A stretch of DNA of 64,000 bases from Pseudopedobacter saltans DSM 12145 (GTDB lineage Bacteria > Bacteroidota > Bacteroidia > Sphingobacteriales > Sphingobacteriaceae), in contig NC_015177.1 in the NCBI RefSeq assembly GCF_000190735.1, forward strand, positions 1,798,001-1,862,000, written 5' to 3'. The notes below the pieces were generated by a model. That model was not told where the DNA came from and made no database searches. It worked only from the letters and a program-made list of their open reading frames with translations. This document shows, piece after piece, positions 1 through 9,459 of this stretch. The translations under genes were made by a program, and so were the position numbers. Each line of letters begins with the position of its first letter. Within the stretch, counting starts at the first letter, position 1.

Positions 1-731
1 AAATTACGACCATCAACAACAATGAAATACATAATATCGTCTTCGGTATAACCTATGGCAATTCTTGGATCCAATGCTACTGCAAAACGTGAGTTGTCTA
101 CTTTCTCTCCGTTTCTGGTCAACAAGGCCCCACCTCCCGTGGCTTCCTTCAAATCGGATTTTACTGCATCATATTCATTGGCATATCCAATAATAGGTTT
201 GCCATCTTTCTTAATCCCAATAAAACTTAAGGCTTGTTGTGGCAAACTTACAGATGGTGTAAAGTTCCCTTTAATAACCACACCATTTTTATGCAATGGA
301 CCTCTTGGTAAAAAATTGGCAATATCATAGAAGTCACCGTTTACACCACCCAAAACTTTAGTATTGGCATTTTCTATATATTTTGCCATATCGGGAACAG
401 TTTGTCCGGTATAACCGGGAGAATCATAAGGCGTAGCTACTTTCACTTTTATACCCGGCACTTTTAAATCTACTTTAAGGATAAAAACACGGGTAGTCAG
501 TCCATCTTTTTTGAGAAAATGAATTTCCGTTTCTTCTATTCCATTGGCTACAACAATGGTAGTATCGGTGTAAACTTCGCTTACAATACCAGATTTTTCC
601 AACAATAGTTTACTTATCTCGGATAGGTTATTGTCTAAAACCTTTTTTGTTGCTTCTTCATCTTTACAGGCTGTTAAAAAAACAGCGTTTAATACCAATA
701 GATAAAGCAATCTTTTCATCGTCTTTTTCAT
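1..731 (-). CDS. Phosphodiester glycosidase family (NAGPA-like) lipoprotein, 3' end cut by window edge
   Basis: The reading frame starts at 731 (ATG) or at a second in-frame ATG at 719 and runs off the window start, so about 240 residues are visible. The N-terminus is a lipoprotein signal (hydrophobic LLYLLVLNAVFLTAC, then KD). The body carries hallmarks of the NAGPA/DUF2233 phosphodiester glycosidase fold: GGVNGDFYD, then a PRGPLHKNGVVIKG segment and ALDPRIAIGYTEDD. Known relatives cleave sugar phosphodiesters. It lies 16 bp after the SusD stop on the same strand, so it is probably the last visible gene of the SusCD operon and may act on the imported glycoconjugate at the cell surface. The substrate cannot be read from the sequence. 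Confidence 0.8.
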   Translation of the reverse strand, partial: MKKTMKRLLYLLVLNAVFLTACKDEEATKKVLDNNLSEISKLLLEKSGIVSEVYTDTTIVVANGIEETEIHFLKKDGLTTRVFILKVDLKVPGIKVKVATPYDSPGYTGQTVPDMAKYIENANTKVLGGVNGDFYDIANFLPRGPLHKNGVVIKGNFTPSVSLPQQALSFIGIKKDGKPIIGYANEYDAVKSDLKEATGGGALLTRNGEKVDNSRFAVALDPRIAIGYTEDDIMYFIVVDGRN

Positions 732-747
732 AATATTACCTGTTTTC

Positions 748-2031
748 TTAATATCCATCATTAGGTTCTAAAAGTGTATTCAGCAATAACTCTCTTGCCG
801 GAATTGGCAATTTCGTTTGTGCAGCTCTTAAACCAATATCTTGTTGTGCTCTGCCTAATCTCACCAAATCGTACCATCTGAAACCTTCGCCTAACAGTTC
901 TCTTCTGCGTTCCAAAAGCACTGCTTCCAGATATTGGTTATCATTGGTTACACTAATACTGCTTAATCCTCTTTTGTTTCGCAATTCGTTTAACCGGCTA
1001 ATTCCTGCCATACCTTGTCCTTCTGCACTTATCAGGTACATTTCTGCCAATCGGGTAACAATGATAGGATCTGAGCCTGTTTGTCCGCTTGGGTACTTAT
1101 TGATGACATCTAAACTGGAATAGGTATCTACAGAGATTGCCCTGCGTTTATCTGTAGACTCAAATAGATTCATTACCTCTGTTGTAGGCTTATAGTTGTA
1201 GCTTCCGCTAACGGGATGCGCATAAGTATAAAATAAAACACTTAGGTTAATGCTTGATTCTATCGTTTGGTTCAGGAAAGAAAAGATTACTTCTGTATTC
1301 TGTTGAGACCTGAAGATCTTCTCAAATTCATCCAGCTGGAATCTGCCGGAAGTAATAACTTCTTCAGCAAGTAAGGCTGCTTCCCTCTTTTTACCTTGAG
1401 CCAGTTTTGCTCTGGCCAATAAAGCTTTTGCTGCATCTTTAGAAACATAGTAGTAACCACCAAAAGTTGGTGCTTTATCTATAGCCAATTGCAGTTCGGT
1501 TTCTATGAAACTCCAAACTTCTGCTTCTGTATTTCTTGGAAGTTTTTGCGTAGCTGTGCTATTGATAATAGGTACTCCGCCCCATCTGGTTACCAAATTA
1601 TAATAGGTGTAACCCCTAAAGAAATGTGCTATGCCTAAAATCTCTTCTCTTCTGCTTTCATTTTGCATATTGGCAGTAGAAGCAATTAAATTATTAACCT
1701 GATAAATGGCAGCATAGTAACCGTTCCATTGCGCTGCAATATTCCCATTTTCTGGTTGCAGAATATCATTTATCATTTCCAGATAACCGCCTAAACCAGA
1801 AGCACCACCTCTTACTAAATTACCGCCAATAATATCAAACATCACATAAGAAGAATTGGTTGGCGTATTTTGTACCCTATTGTAAACCCCGTTCACAAAA
1901 GCTTCTATATCTTTTTCACTTAAGCTTTCGGTTGCCACCTGCGAGTGCGGATATAAGTTAAGACTGTCTTCACATGATGAACAGATCATCAGCGCAAGCA
2001 TCATATATAGTAATGAAATGTATTTTCTCAT
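748..2031 (-). CDS. SusD/RagB family nutrient-binding outer membrane lipoprotein
   Basis: 427 residues with a lipoprotein signal ending in the lipobox SSC (Cys20). The opening motif after the Cys (DSLNLYPHSQVATESL), the FFRGYTYYNLVTRWGGVPI segment and the C-terminal ERRRELLGEGFRWYDLVRLG block are diagnostic of SusD/RagB proteins. SusD acts as the surface lid of the SusC channel and captures ligand. The protein is shorter than most family members (usually 450-600 residues), suggesting a compact binding domain. It starts 4 bp after the SusC stop, so the two are co-translated. Ligand unknown; the pairing with a phosphodiester glycosidase points to a sugar or glycoconjugate, but that is inference. 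Confidence 0.92.
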   Translation of the reverse strand: MRKYISLLYMMLALMICSSCEDSLNLYPHSQVATESLSEKDIEAFVNGVYNRVQNTPTNSSYVMFDIIGGNLVRGGASGLGGYLEMINDILQPENGNIAAQWNGYYAAIYQVNNLIASTANMQNESRREEILGIAHFFRGYTYYNLVTRWGGVPIINSTATQKLPRNTEAEVWSFIETELQLAIDKAPTFGGYYYVSKDAAKALLARAKLAQGKKREAALLAEEVITSGRFQLDEFEKIFRSQQNTEVIFSFLNQTIESSINLSVLFYTYAHPVSGSYNYKPTTEVMNLFESTDKRRAISVDTYSSLDVINKYPSGQTGSDPIIVTRLAEMYLISAEGQGMAGISRLNELRNKRGLSSISVTNDNQYLEAVLLERRRELLGEGFRWYDLVRLGRAQQDIGLRAAQTKLPIPARELLLNTLLEPNDGY

Positions 2032-2035
2032 GATC

Positions 2036-5000
2036 TTAGAAATTTAAATTAACACCAAAGTTGATAGTTCTTGGCTGAGGCGGAAGTAAGAAATCCTCTC
2101 CCATAGTTGTTGGCGACAGACTAATATTTACTTCCGGATCCAACAAAGGATAATTGGTTAATAAGAACAGGTTATCTGCCTGTACATAAACCCTCATTTT
2201 GCTTATTCCCACTCTTTTCAATACCTGCTGTGACAAGTTATATCCCAAAGCCAAAGATCTCAATCTGATATAAGATCCATCATGCATAAAACGGGTAGAA
2301 TAAGATGATGACGAGTTAACCGTGTTTCCCCAGATTGCCCTTGGGATGGTATTAGATGTCCCCGGACCTGTCCATCTACCCTGAGCTTGTGATTCTAACA
2401 TAGGCCATACACCATTTCCTAAACGATATCCACCTATCCAGGTCTGATATACATCATTTCCATAGGAAAAATTCATAAATACACTCAGATCGAAATTTTT
2501 GTAGGTGAAAGTATTATTGAACCCTCCTGTAAAATCCGGATTAGCAGAACCTAAAATCTGACGGTCATTTACATCAATTTTACCATCTCTATTCACATCC
2601 TCATATTTCACATCACCAGCTCTAATTCCTAAATCGTATTGTGCTTGTGGCACTTCACTATCATCCTGATAAATTCCTAATTGCTTGTAGATATAAAAAC
2701 TGCCTACTTCTTCACCAACCTTTAGTACATGGGTTCTGCCAATCAATAATGGTTCATCATCTATTAAAGAAGTCAACTTGTTTTTAATGAAAGCTATATT
2801 GAAATCAGACTTCCATAAAACCGGACCTATTTTGGTGGTTCCGTTAATAGCAAATTCCAATCCGTGGTTACGCATTGAACCTATATTACTGATGATACTG
2901 GTAAAACCAGATGTTCCTTCTATCGGTTTGCTATACAAAAGGTTGTTGGTATTCTTTACAAAGTAGTCTGCTGTGAAATTCAGCGCTCCTCTGAACAATC
3001 CTAAATCTATACCAGCATTAAACTGATTGGCTTTTTCCCATGTTAAATCACGGTTACCAAAACTGGTAATGGCTATACCGCTTTTATTATTATAGTTGTA
3101 TCCACCACCAGTCAAAGCCTGATAGGCAAACGCATTGACACCTTCAATATTACCAGTTGAACCGTAACTGGCCCTTAATTTCAAATCGCTTTTAGGCATA
3201 CTCCAAAAAGGTTCATTGGAAATTACCCATCCCGCAGAAGCAGCTGGGAAATAACCATATCTGTTTTCCGGAGCGAAACGAGACGAGCCATCAGATCTTA
3301 AAGAAAGATTCAGTAAATACCTGCCTTTGTAACCTAAGTTTGCTCTACCGAAGAATGACTGCATGGTTGTAGCATACAAATTAGTCATTGCTTCAGTATA
3401 CTCTGCCGCTACCACGTTGACATCAAAAGATGGCGAAGGGAAATTCTGACCCTCTACACCTATTAAAGTATTGTTTACTTTTTGGAAGGAATGTCCCAAT
3501 AGGAAATCCAGACTGAAATCATTAACCTGTTTTTTATAATTTGCTGTATTTTCAAAGATGATATTGGTTTGCAACTTTCTATCATCATACAGTTTTCCTA
3601 CTCCTGCTCCATATGGATGGGAATTCGTATAATATACATAATCTTGTGTATGAATCAAATCCGAGCCAAAAGAGGACTTAACAGTTATATCTTTATGTAA
3701 TTTAATATTGACAAATACATTGGCCAATAAACGATAATTGTCTAAATAAACCCTTTCCTCATTAACTGCCTGTATCGGATTATGATTCAACAATTCATTG
3801 GTTCCACCCACATAATAAGTTCCGTCTGGTTTGTACGGAACATCAAAAGTTCTTTGTTCCAAAGCTCTTGGAATCAGGTTTGTTCCCAAATTATAACCCG
3901 ATGGAACTCTGTTATTATTAGAATAGCTAAAATTGGTATTCACCCCAAAATCTAACCATTTATTCACTTCGTTAGACAGGTTTACCTTAGCATTGTATTT
4001 TTTAAAACGGTTACCTATAAAAACGCCTTCCTGATTTAAATAACCTCCCGAAACATAGTATTTAGATTTATCAGTCCCACCTGCAATAGATACATTCAAA
4101 TTACTGGCTATTGCCGTTCTGGTAATTAAATCCAACCAATCTGTCGCCGGTCTGTTTGGATATGGGTTGGCTATCGGAGAAACAAACTTTCCATCGCCCA
4201 TAGTAAAACTATTTTGGATATTATAATTGTCAATAGCTTCATTAACCACTTCTACATACAAATCCGGATCAGCCATTTTTAGATTGTCCAATCTGGTTAG
4301 ATTTTGAATACCAGTATAAGCGTTTACAGAAATGGTAGACTTTCCTTTAGTTCCAGACTTTGTGGTAATAATGATAACACCATTGGTAGCTCGGGATCCG
4401 TAAATAGACGCTGCTGCCGCATCTTTTAATACATCTATAGATTCAATATCATTAGGATTGAGTTCTGATAAAGCATTCATACTTTGTCCAAAATTGCCCA
4501 AATCTGCATCGGATGGTGTCACCGGAACACCATCTATTACATACAGAGGTTCATTACTTGCAGAGAGCGATCCGATCCCCCTAATGCTGACCCTATTTTT
4601 ACTTCCAGGAATACCTGATGCTGCCGTAATCACCACGCCGGGAATACGCCCTTGTAACATTTGGTCTGGCCCTAAAACAGGCCGCGCATTCAATTCAGTC
4701 GCTCTAAAACTACTAATAGCACTGGTTACATCACTTCTTTTCTGCGTTCCGTAACCTATTACGGCAACTTCATTTAATATCTGCGGAGATTCTCTAAGTA
4801 CAACATCAATCGCTTTCTGACTATTATACACTATTTCTTGTGTAACAAATCCCAAATAAGACAAAACAAGAGTACTGCCTGCACTGGCCGTTAAGGTAAA
4901 ATTTCCGTTAGCATCTGTCTGTGTCCCTTTGCTTTCTCCTTTAATGACAACACTTACACCTGCTAAAGGATTACCATCTTTATCTACCACCTTACCACCT

Positions 5001-5437
5001 AAAGGCGGACTGACTTGTAAAATCACTTTTTCTTTGGGAAGAACAATTACCGTTTTACTCTCTATTGAATAACTGAAAGGCTGATTTTCGAAGCTTTTCT
5101 CCAAAACCTCTTTCAAAGATTTGTTTTTGACATCAATATTGACGCTTTTACCTTTAATTAGCAGATCATGTTTATACACAAAATCATAGCCGCTCTGCTT
5201 TTTAATTTCTTTAAATAGTTCACTAAGGCTAATATTTTTCTTCGTTAAGGTGATATTCTGCGCATTTGAAGCAAATGATAGTTGCAAAAATGCTATTACT
5301 ATAAAAGCACAAGTTAACTTAACCCGCATGAGTAATCTCTTTAAGTTTTGAGAAGGATATGCTACCCTAGATTTAAGCGGTTTACCCTGCAATATAGCAA
5401 GATACAAACCGCAATCTTTTGCATAATTTTTATACAT
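2036..5437 (-). CDS. SusC/RagA family TonB-linked outer membrane transporter with STN domain
   Basis: The frame is open from 5539, but the start at 5437 (MYKNYAKDCG) matches the usual N-terminus of Sphingobacteriaceae SusC proteins, giving 1133 residues; a later ATG just before the signal peptide (MRVKLTCAFIV) is also possible. Domains in order: signal peptide ending near SNAQ; STN domain (ISLSELFKEIKKQSGYDFVY); carboxypeptidase-regulatory-like domain (GGKVVDKDGNPLAGVSVVIKG); plug with VIGYGTQKRSDVTSAIS and the VLKDAAAASIYGSRATNGVI block; large beta-barrel ending in FGVNLNF. The STN domain indicates that the transporter signals to the FecR/ECF sigma pair encoded upstream. It exports no substrate; it imports a TonB-dependent ligand with SusD. 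Confidence 0.95.
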   Translation of the reverse strand: MYKNYAKDCGLYLAILQGKPLKSRVAYPSQNLKRLLMRVKLTCAFIVIAFLQLSFASNAQNITLTKKNISLSELFKEIKKQSGYDFVYKHDLLIKGKSVNIDVKNKSLKEVLEKSFENQPFSYSIESKTVIVLPKEKVILQVSPPLGGKVVDKDGNPLAGVSVVIKGESKGTQTDANGNFTLTASAGSTLVLSYLGFVTQEIVYNSQKAIDVVLRESPQILNEVAVIGYGTQKRSDVTSAISSFRATELNARPVLGPDQMLQGRIPGVVITAASGIPGSKNRVSIRGIGSLSASNEPLYVIDGVPVTPSDADLGNFGQSMNALSELNPNDIESIDVLKDAAAASIYGSRATNGVIIITTKSGTKGKSTISVNAYTGIQNLTRLDNLKMADPDLYVEVVNEAIDNYNIQNSFTMGDGKFVSPIANPYPNRPATDWLDLITRTAIASNLNVSIAGGTDKSKYYVSGGYLNQEGVFIGNRFKKYNAKVNLSNEVNKWLDFGVNTNFSYSNNNRVPSGYNLGTNLIPRALEQRTFDVPYKPDGTYYVGGTNELLNHNPIQAVNEERVYLDNYRLLANVFVNIKLHKDITVKSSFGSDLIHTQDYVYYTNSHPYGAGVGKLYDDRKLQTNIIFENTANYKKQVNDFSLDFLLGHSFQKVNNTLIGVEGQNFPSPSFDVNVVAAEYTEAMTNLYATTMQSFFGRANLGYKGRYLLNLSLRSDGSSRFAPENRYGYFPAASAGWVISNEPFWSMPKSDLKLRASYGSTGNIEGVNAFAYQALTGGGYNYNNKSGIAITSFGNRDLTWEKANQFNAGIDLGLFRGALNFTADYFVKNTNNLLYSKPIEGTSGFTSIISNIGSMRNHGLEFAINGTTKIGPVLWKSDFNIAFIKNKLTSLIDDEPLLIGRTHVLKVGEEVGSFYIYKQLGIYQDDSEVPQAQYDLGIRAGDVKYEDVNRDGKIDVNDRQILGSANPDFTGGFNNTFTYKNFDLSVFMNFSYGNDVYQTWIGGYRLGNGVWPMLESQAQGRWTGPGTSNTIPRAIWGNTVNSSSSYSTRFMHDGSYIRLRSLALGYNLSQQVLKRVGISKMRVYVQADNLFLLTNYPLLDPEVNISLSPTTMGEDFLLPPQPRTINFGVNLNF

Positions 5438-5557
5438 TTGTTTAGGTTCTATTTTAATACTTATTGTTCGAAGCTTTACGTATTTCATTGGAAACCAAAA
5501 TTTAACGGGGACGCGCCAACGTTCCCGTTTTTTCAGCAACCTCTATAACGGTATTAA

Positions 5558-6685
5558 TTACAGCATAACGGTTACCCTCCTTCCTTCCAGTTTAAAGTTT
5601 ACACCTTGTGTCAAGGAAAGCACATGAAGCACTTCCCTAATATCTTTAGATCTGGAGATTGACCCACCAAACTTTACGTTTGCAATATCTCCCTGATAGA
5701 CAACATCCACATTATACCATCTGCTTATTTCTCTCATGATCGTTTGTAACTCTGCTCCTTCGAAGGCAAAATCTCCTCTATACCAAGCAACTACCTGATC
5801 AGGATCAACCTTATCAACCTCTATATTATCATCAATAACTTTTGCCTGTTCTCCTGGTTTCAACAACTTATTAATCCCGTTGGCGGAAACTCGAACACTC
5901 CCTTCCAGGAGTGTTGTCTTCCTACTGGATTCATCTTTATAAGTATTGACATTGAATTTGGTACCAAGTACCTCTATAATTTGGTTTCCTGAAACTACAC
6001 GGAAGGGCTTAGTTTTATCCGATTTCACCTCAAAATAACCTTCACCCCTCAGAACTACCCTTCTTTCATTTCCACTAAAATTTAAAGGGTATTCCAATGC
6101 TGAACTGGCATTTAACCAAACTTTTGTACCATCCGGCAAAACAACCTGATATTGTCCTCCTATAGGTGTTTCAATAGTATTGCCTTTTGTCGAATTATTC
6201 TCTCCCACAACTTCATAAATCAATTCCCCATTAGATCTTTTGGAAATCCTGAGGCCCTGTTCCTTTACCGAAGCTCCATCTTCTAAATCAGCAAGATTTA
6301 TTTTCGTTCCGTTAGAAAGTGTCAACATAGCTTTGTTTCCTCCAGGTTGGATTTGACTTATAATCCGGTTCTTATCCAGACTTACATCTGTAGCGTTTTG
6401 TTGGAAAAAGTAAAAAGAAAGTCCAATTGCTATAAACAAAGACGCGGCAGCAGCAATTCTTATATAGATTTTCTTTTTTGATTTTTCTATAGGTCTCGAA
6501 GCAACAATTTGATGCCAGATATCCTTTTGTAAAGATGGCATATCCAAATCACTCACCCCCTCTTGTTTCGAATTTCCCACAATCTGCAGATACCAGGACT
6601 CTACCCATTCTTTTTCTTCTGGCGAACAGGTTCCCTGATTATATTTCTTTAAGATTTCTTTAGCTTCTTTTTTATCCATATACAT
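5558..6685 (-). CDS. FecR family anti-sigma factor
   Basis: 375 residues. A short cytoplasmic N-terminus (KEAKEILKKYNQGTCSPEEKEWVESW) should hold the sigma factor; one membrane segment lies near residues 85-105 (IYIRIAAAASLFIAIGLSFYFF region). The periplasmic FecR domain shows TPIGGQYQVVLPDGTKVWLNA and GEGYFEVKSDKTKPFRV. The C-terminal DUF4974-like domain (YNVDVVYQG ... VLSLTQGVNFK) contacts the STN domain of the transporter in known systems. It sits between the sigma gene and susC. The first codons contain two in-frame ATGs (6685 and 6679); either could be used. Confidence 0.93.
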   Translation of the reverse strand: MYMDKKEAKEILKKYNQGTCSPEEKEWVESWYLQIVGNSKQEGVSDLDMPSLQKDIWHQIVASRPIEKSKKKIYIRIAAAASLFIAIGLSFYFFQQNATDVSLDKNRIISQIQPGGNKAMLTLSNGTKINLADLEDGASVKEQGLRISKRSNGELIYEVVGENNSTKGNTIETPIGGQYQVVLPDGTKVWLNASSALEYPLNFSGNERRVVLRGEGYFEVKSDKTKPFRVVSGNQIIEVLGTKFNVNTYKDESSRKTTLLEGSVRVSANGINKLLKPGEQAKVIDDNIEVDKVDPDQVVAWYRGDFAFEGAELQTIMREISRWYNVDVVYQGDIANVKFGGSISRSKDIREVLHVLSLTQGVNFKLEGRRVTVML

Positions 6686-6840
6686 TTATTACAGTTTGCA
6701 TATATGATTATGACAGCTAAGTCTACTTCAGGTAGTAGATAAATTTTTATTTTTTTTAGAATTTAAACATTATGCTTAAAATAACGTATCTGTTAGATAA
6801 CTGCCCCTCTTTTCGGTTTTAAAATAAATTTAAACGGGCT

Positions 6841-7428
6841 TCAGATAGAGATAAGTTTTAATAAAATAGACAATACAATAAATCCTCCAAGTTTAAGGCG
6901 AAGAATTTTGATGGCATTGCTCATTTGCTTTTTTACGGTTTTGTCCGAAAGGTTTAATTCTTTGGCTATTTGCCTATGGGAAAGATTTTGTTTCCTGCTC
7001 ATTTCAAAAATCTGGCGCATCTTTGGCGGCAAATCAGCAATTTCCTTTTCAATCTTTTCTTTTAGTAATCTTTCTCGTAGCCTATAATCAGTAATTGCTT
7101 CAGAACTATTTATAAAAGCTGCTAAAGATTCCAGGTAATTGTTTTTCACTTTATCCTTTTCTATCAGATTTAGAACTTTATTTCTAACGGATTTATACAA
7201 ATAAGCATTGATAGAAAATTGCAGATCTAATTCCCCTATTTTATCCCAGAGGCTTACAAAAACCTCCTGAACAATATCTTTTGCTAAATCTTTGTCTTTT
7301 AATAATCTATAAGCATGTCTGAATAAAATCTCCCAATACCTGTTATAAATTTCAGAAAAAGCAAAAGAATGTCCATTCTTTACCAAATCAAAGAGTTCCG
7401 CATCAGTATATAGCTTTAAATTCTTCAA
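6841..7428 (-). CDS. RNA polymerase ECF sigma factor (SusCD/FecR-linked)
   Basis: 195 residues. Sigma region 2 (FSEIYNRYWEILFRHAYRL, DKDLAKDIVQEVFVSLW) and region 4 (LPPKMRQIFEMSRKQ, LSHRQIAKELNLSDKTVKKQ) are clear, as in the Bacteroidota ECF group that pairs with FecR and SusC. It heads the minus-strand locus and should switch on susC/susD when the transporter senses ligand. The last 15 residues are hydrophobic (IVLSILLKLISI), a frequent feature of this group. The gap to fecR is 155 bp, so fecR may have its own promoter. Confidence 0.93.
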   Translation of the reverse strand: MKNLKLYTDAELFDLVKNGHSFAFSEIYNRYWEILFRHAYRLLKDKDLAKDIVQEVFVSLWDKIGELDLQFSINAYLYKSVRNKVLNLIEKDKVKNNYLESLAAFINSSEAITDYRLRERLLKEKIEKEIADLPPKMRQIFEMSRKQNLSHRQIAKELNLSDKTVKKQMSNAIKILRLKLGGFIVLSILLKLISI

Positions 7429-7857
7429 GAAAGTTTGATATTAAACCTGGTTTATTCGTTAAATGTATATAATATTCTAACTAAAAACAAAATGCAAACC
7501 TGTAAGCTTTTGTATAACCGTTGCAAAAATACCTATTACCTTATAAACTAATATTAAGCTAATATTAAGCTTAAAAACCATCATCGTCGATTTGTACACC
7601 TGTAAAAGAGTGAATTTAATTAACGTCATTTTGGAGTACAAGGTGTCCATTTCTAACTAAATTCCTCTCTCATCTTCCTCAACCTTAGTGTATGATTCCT
7701 TGTGTTCCTACATTAATTACTATTGTGGGGTTACATTGCCGCTTTTTATTTCTTAAGTGTAACGCTTAAAACAATTCCTATAAAAATAGTATATGCAATC
7801 TGGTCTGCAGTTAGTATAGTTTTAATGGATCAAGCGTAAAAGTTGGGGGATGATACT

Positions 7858-8706
7858 TTAAGCATATATTTTAGTAAGTCTGAAAGGGAAGAACTTGACA
7901 TCTCTCACTCCTCTGGAAGTAGCTCTGAAAGCTTTGACTTTAGCATTGAAAGATTCTGCCGATGCATTCGTTGATCGGTTGGTGAAGAAATTCAGGATAG
8001 ATAAATAATGAGCCTGTACGGATCTGGATACTGTTCTAAAGGATTCAATACCGCAATCCTCCACATCATTGTACCATAATGCCAGATGCTTAAAGGCATG
8101 TTCCTTACTCTTGCAGGTCTTAAAGATATTCCCCAGTTTTAAGGATAGGTCATAAGCTTTCTTTAATTCGGGATACCTTGCAAATAGCAATTCCGCTCTC
8201 AGCTTCTGTGACTGGGTCCATTTTACCTGATGCTTGAACAGAAGATACCGGCTTCTGGCCAATAGCTGTTTAAGGGTATCTCCGTTGGATAGTATCTCGG
8301 GTTGAAAGACCGTTTTGGTTTTCTTTGCCTGACCGATAGCTTCATTTTCTGCATCCAATGCTTCCCATCTATACTTTATCCTACATTCCTGCACCGCATC
8401 AAATGCCAGCTTTTGTACATGGAAGCGATCAATGACACGATGTGCATTGGTGAAGCATCTTTTTATGGTCAGTTGCATATTGGCGGCCATATCCATCGTG
8501 ACTTCCTGTACTCCTTTGCGAAGCTTTTCAGGTATTTTCTCCAGTACTGCGATAATATCCCCGGCTACAGTACCCTTGATCATGGCTACAATAGTACCTT
8601 TACGACCTTTGGCTTCTTTGCTGCTTACAATGGTATAGAGTTCTCCATTGGATAAAGCGGTCTCGTCTATGCTCAAGCGGGCACTTATGTTTTTGGTAAA
8701 TAGCAT
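7858..8706 (-). CDS. ISL3-family transposase, catalytic part (ORFB)
   Basis: 282 residues from the ATG at 8706. It shows the DDE_Tnp_ISL3 core: LSIDETALSNGELYTIVSSK (first Asp), VTMDMAANMQLTIKRCFTNA (second Asp), HRVIDRFHVQKLAFDAVQE, and NASAESFNAKVKAFRATSRG with the catalytic Glu near the C-terminus. The frame stays open upstream to the TAA at 8833-8835 that ends ORFA, and the 42 codons between (including DYSSWQQKDHADQWM) look like authentic ORFB protein, so translation may begin earlier at a non-ATG codon or by readthrough. Confidence 0.88.
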   Translation of the reverse strand: MLFTKNISARLSIDETALSNGELYTIVSSKEAKGRKGTIVAMIKGTVAGDIIAVLEKIPEKLRKGVQEVTMDMAANMQLTIKRCFTNAHRVIDRFHVQKLAFDAVQECRIKYRWEALDAENEAIGQAKKTKTVFQPEILSNGDTLKQLLARSRYLLFKHQVKWTQSQKLRAELLFARYPELKKAYDLSLKLGNIFKTCKSKEHAFKHLALWYNDVEDCGIESFRTVSRSVQAHYLSILNFFTNRSTNASAESFNAKVKAFRATSRGVRDVKFFPFRLTKIYA

Positions 8707-8832
8707 CCACTGATCTGCATGATCTTTCTGCTGCCAGCTGCTATAATCACTGATATGCTCTTTGTTCTGTTCCTGTAGCTGTCCCCATCCACCTGAAAAT
8801 AATGGCCTAAGTGATAGCAGCTGATTGGATGA

Positions 8833-9186
8833 TTATCCAAATATTCCTTTTAAAAAAAGTCCGAATTCCGTCGTCATTCGTGTTCCTTCCTTTACCAGAT
8901 TCCAGTCCCTGCTGATGATTTTACCACTGCTTTTGACCGTCCAACGCCTCCTCCTTATACAAAGAGCTACTTTTTGTCCCCGGATTGGAAAGTCCTGGGC
9001 ACTGATTTCCGGAAAGAAGCCTTTAGGCTCTAAGTCCGACTTTAGATAGCCTTCAGGGACGGTATTGTTTTCTTCCAGATAGATATGGAGTCCCGATGGT
9101 CCTTTATCTACTTTGATTAATCTGAAATATTCAAGAATGCCTTCCGGCAATAAGAAACTGATTAAGGTACTGCTAACTTGATCCAA
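8833..9186 (-). CDS. ISAon1-type transposase N-terminal region protein (ORFA)
   Basis: 117 residues resembling the N-terminal zinc-binding/DNA-binding region found as a separate ORF in ISAon1-type ISL3 elements (LPEGILEYFRLIKVDK at the start; a basic IRRRRWTVKSSGKIISRDW segment near the end). The ORF ends in TAA at 8833-8835 and lies in the same frame as ORFB, so a single stop codon separates the two parts. In related elements the two parts are also separate ORFs, so this is not necessarily damage. Confidence 0.75.
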   Translation of the reverse strand: MDQVSSTLISFLLPEGILEYFRLIKVDKGPSGLHIYLEENNTVPEGYLKSDLEPKGFFPEISAQDFPIRGQKVALCIRRRRWTVKSSGKIISRDWNLVKEGTRMTTEFGLFLKGIFG

Positions 9187-9459
9187 AATAAAAGTCGTTA
9201 TTCATTTACAAAGTAAACAAATTACCGACATTCCCCCCAGAAATTCCGATTGATCCGTTTTAATTAGTGCAGTAGGACTGTTGTTCTTTAAGCAAACGTT
9301 AGACTTTCCTGCGGTTTTAGGAATTATATTGATTGTTGCGGTTTAATTGTAATTAATGTTTTCTCCAAATCGGTAGGTCACTAATGTCGGATACTAATTA
9401 TCGAAAAAGGTTCCACATTTGAAATACCGAAACCTTTATTTAAAGCTTATTATAGAGAA

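Larger units (their letters stand above)
7827..9256 (-). mobile_element. ISL3-family (ISAon1-type) insertion sequence with 8-bp target duplication
   Basis: The element is 1430 bp. The ends are imperfect inverted repeats: the left starts GGATCAAGCGTAAAAG, the right (read inward) GGATCAATCGGAATTTC, both followed by a G run. An exact 8-bp direct repeat, GTTTTAAT, flanks it at 7819-7826 and 9257-9264, the duplication length typical of ISL3. It encodes two reading frames on the minus strand (N-terminal region and catalytic transposase). The intact target duplication suggests a fairly recent insertion. Confidence 0.93.
7707..9346 (+). pseudogene. SMR-family (EmrE/SugE-like) transporter, disrupted by an IS and a frameshift
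   Basis: Joining the bases on both sides of the insertion sequence and removing one 8-bp duplicate restores an SMR C-terminal half: from 7727 the frame reads WGYIAAFYFLSVTLKTIPI, then KIVYAIWSAVSIVLI across the junction, then SAVGLLFFKQ and TLDFPAVLGIILIVAV with a stop at 9344-9346. This is the transmembrane 2-4 pattern of small multidrug resistance exporters. A second lesion is visible: upstream PTLITIV (from 7707) is in another frame, joined at the GGGG run near 7727-7730, consistent with a one-base insertion. No intact N-terminal membrane helix is recognisable before 7707. Dead gene; the bases 7827-9256 inside it belong to the IS. Confidence 0.8.

Noticed and set aside
8302-8655. 117-codon plus-strand frame inside the IS
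   Set aside because: It is the shadow of the transposase coding strand; no conserved domain.
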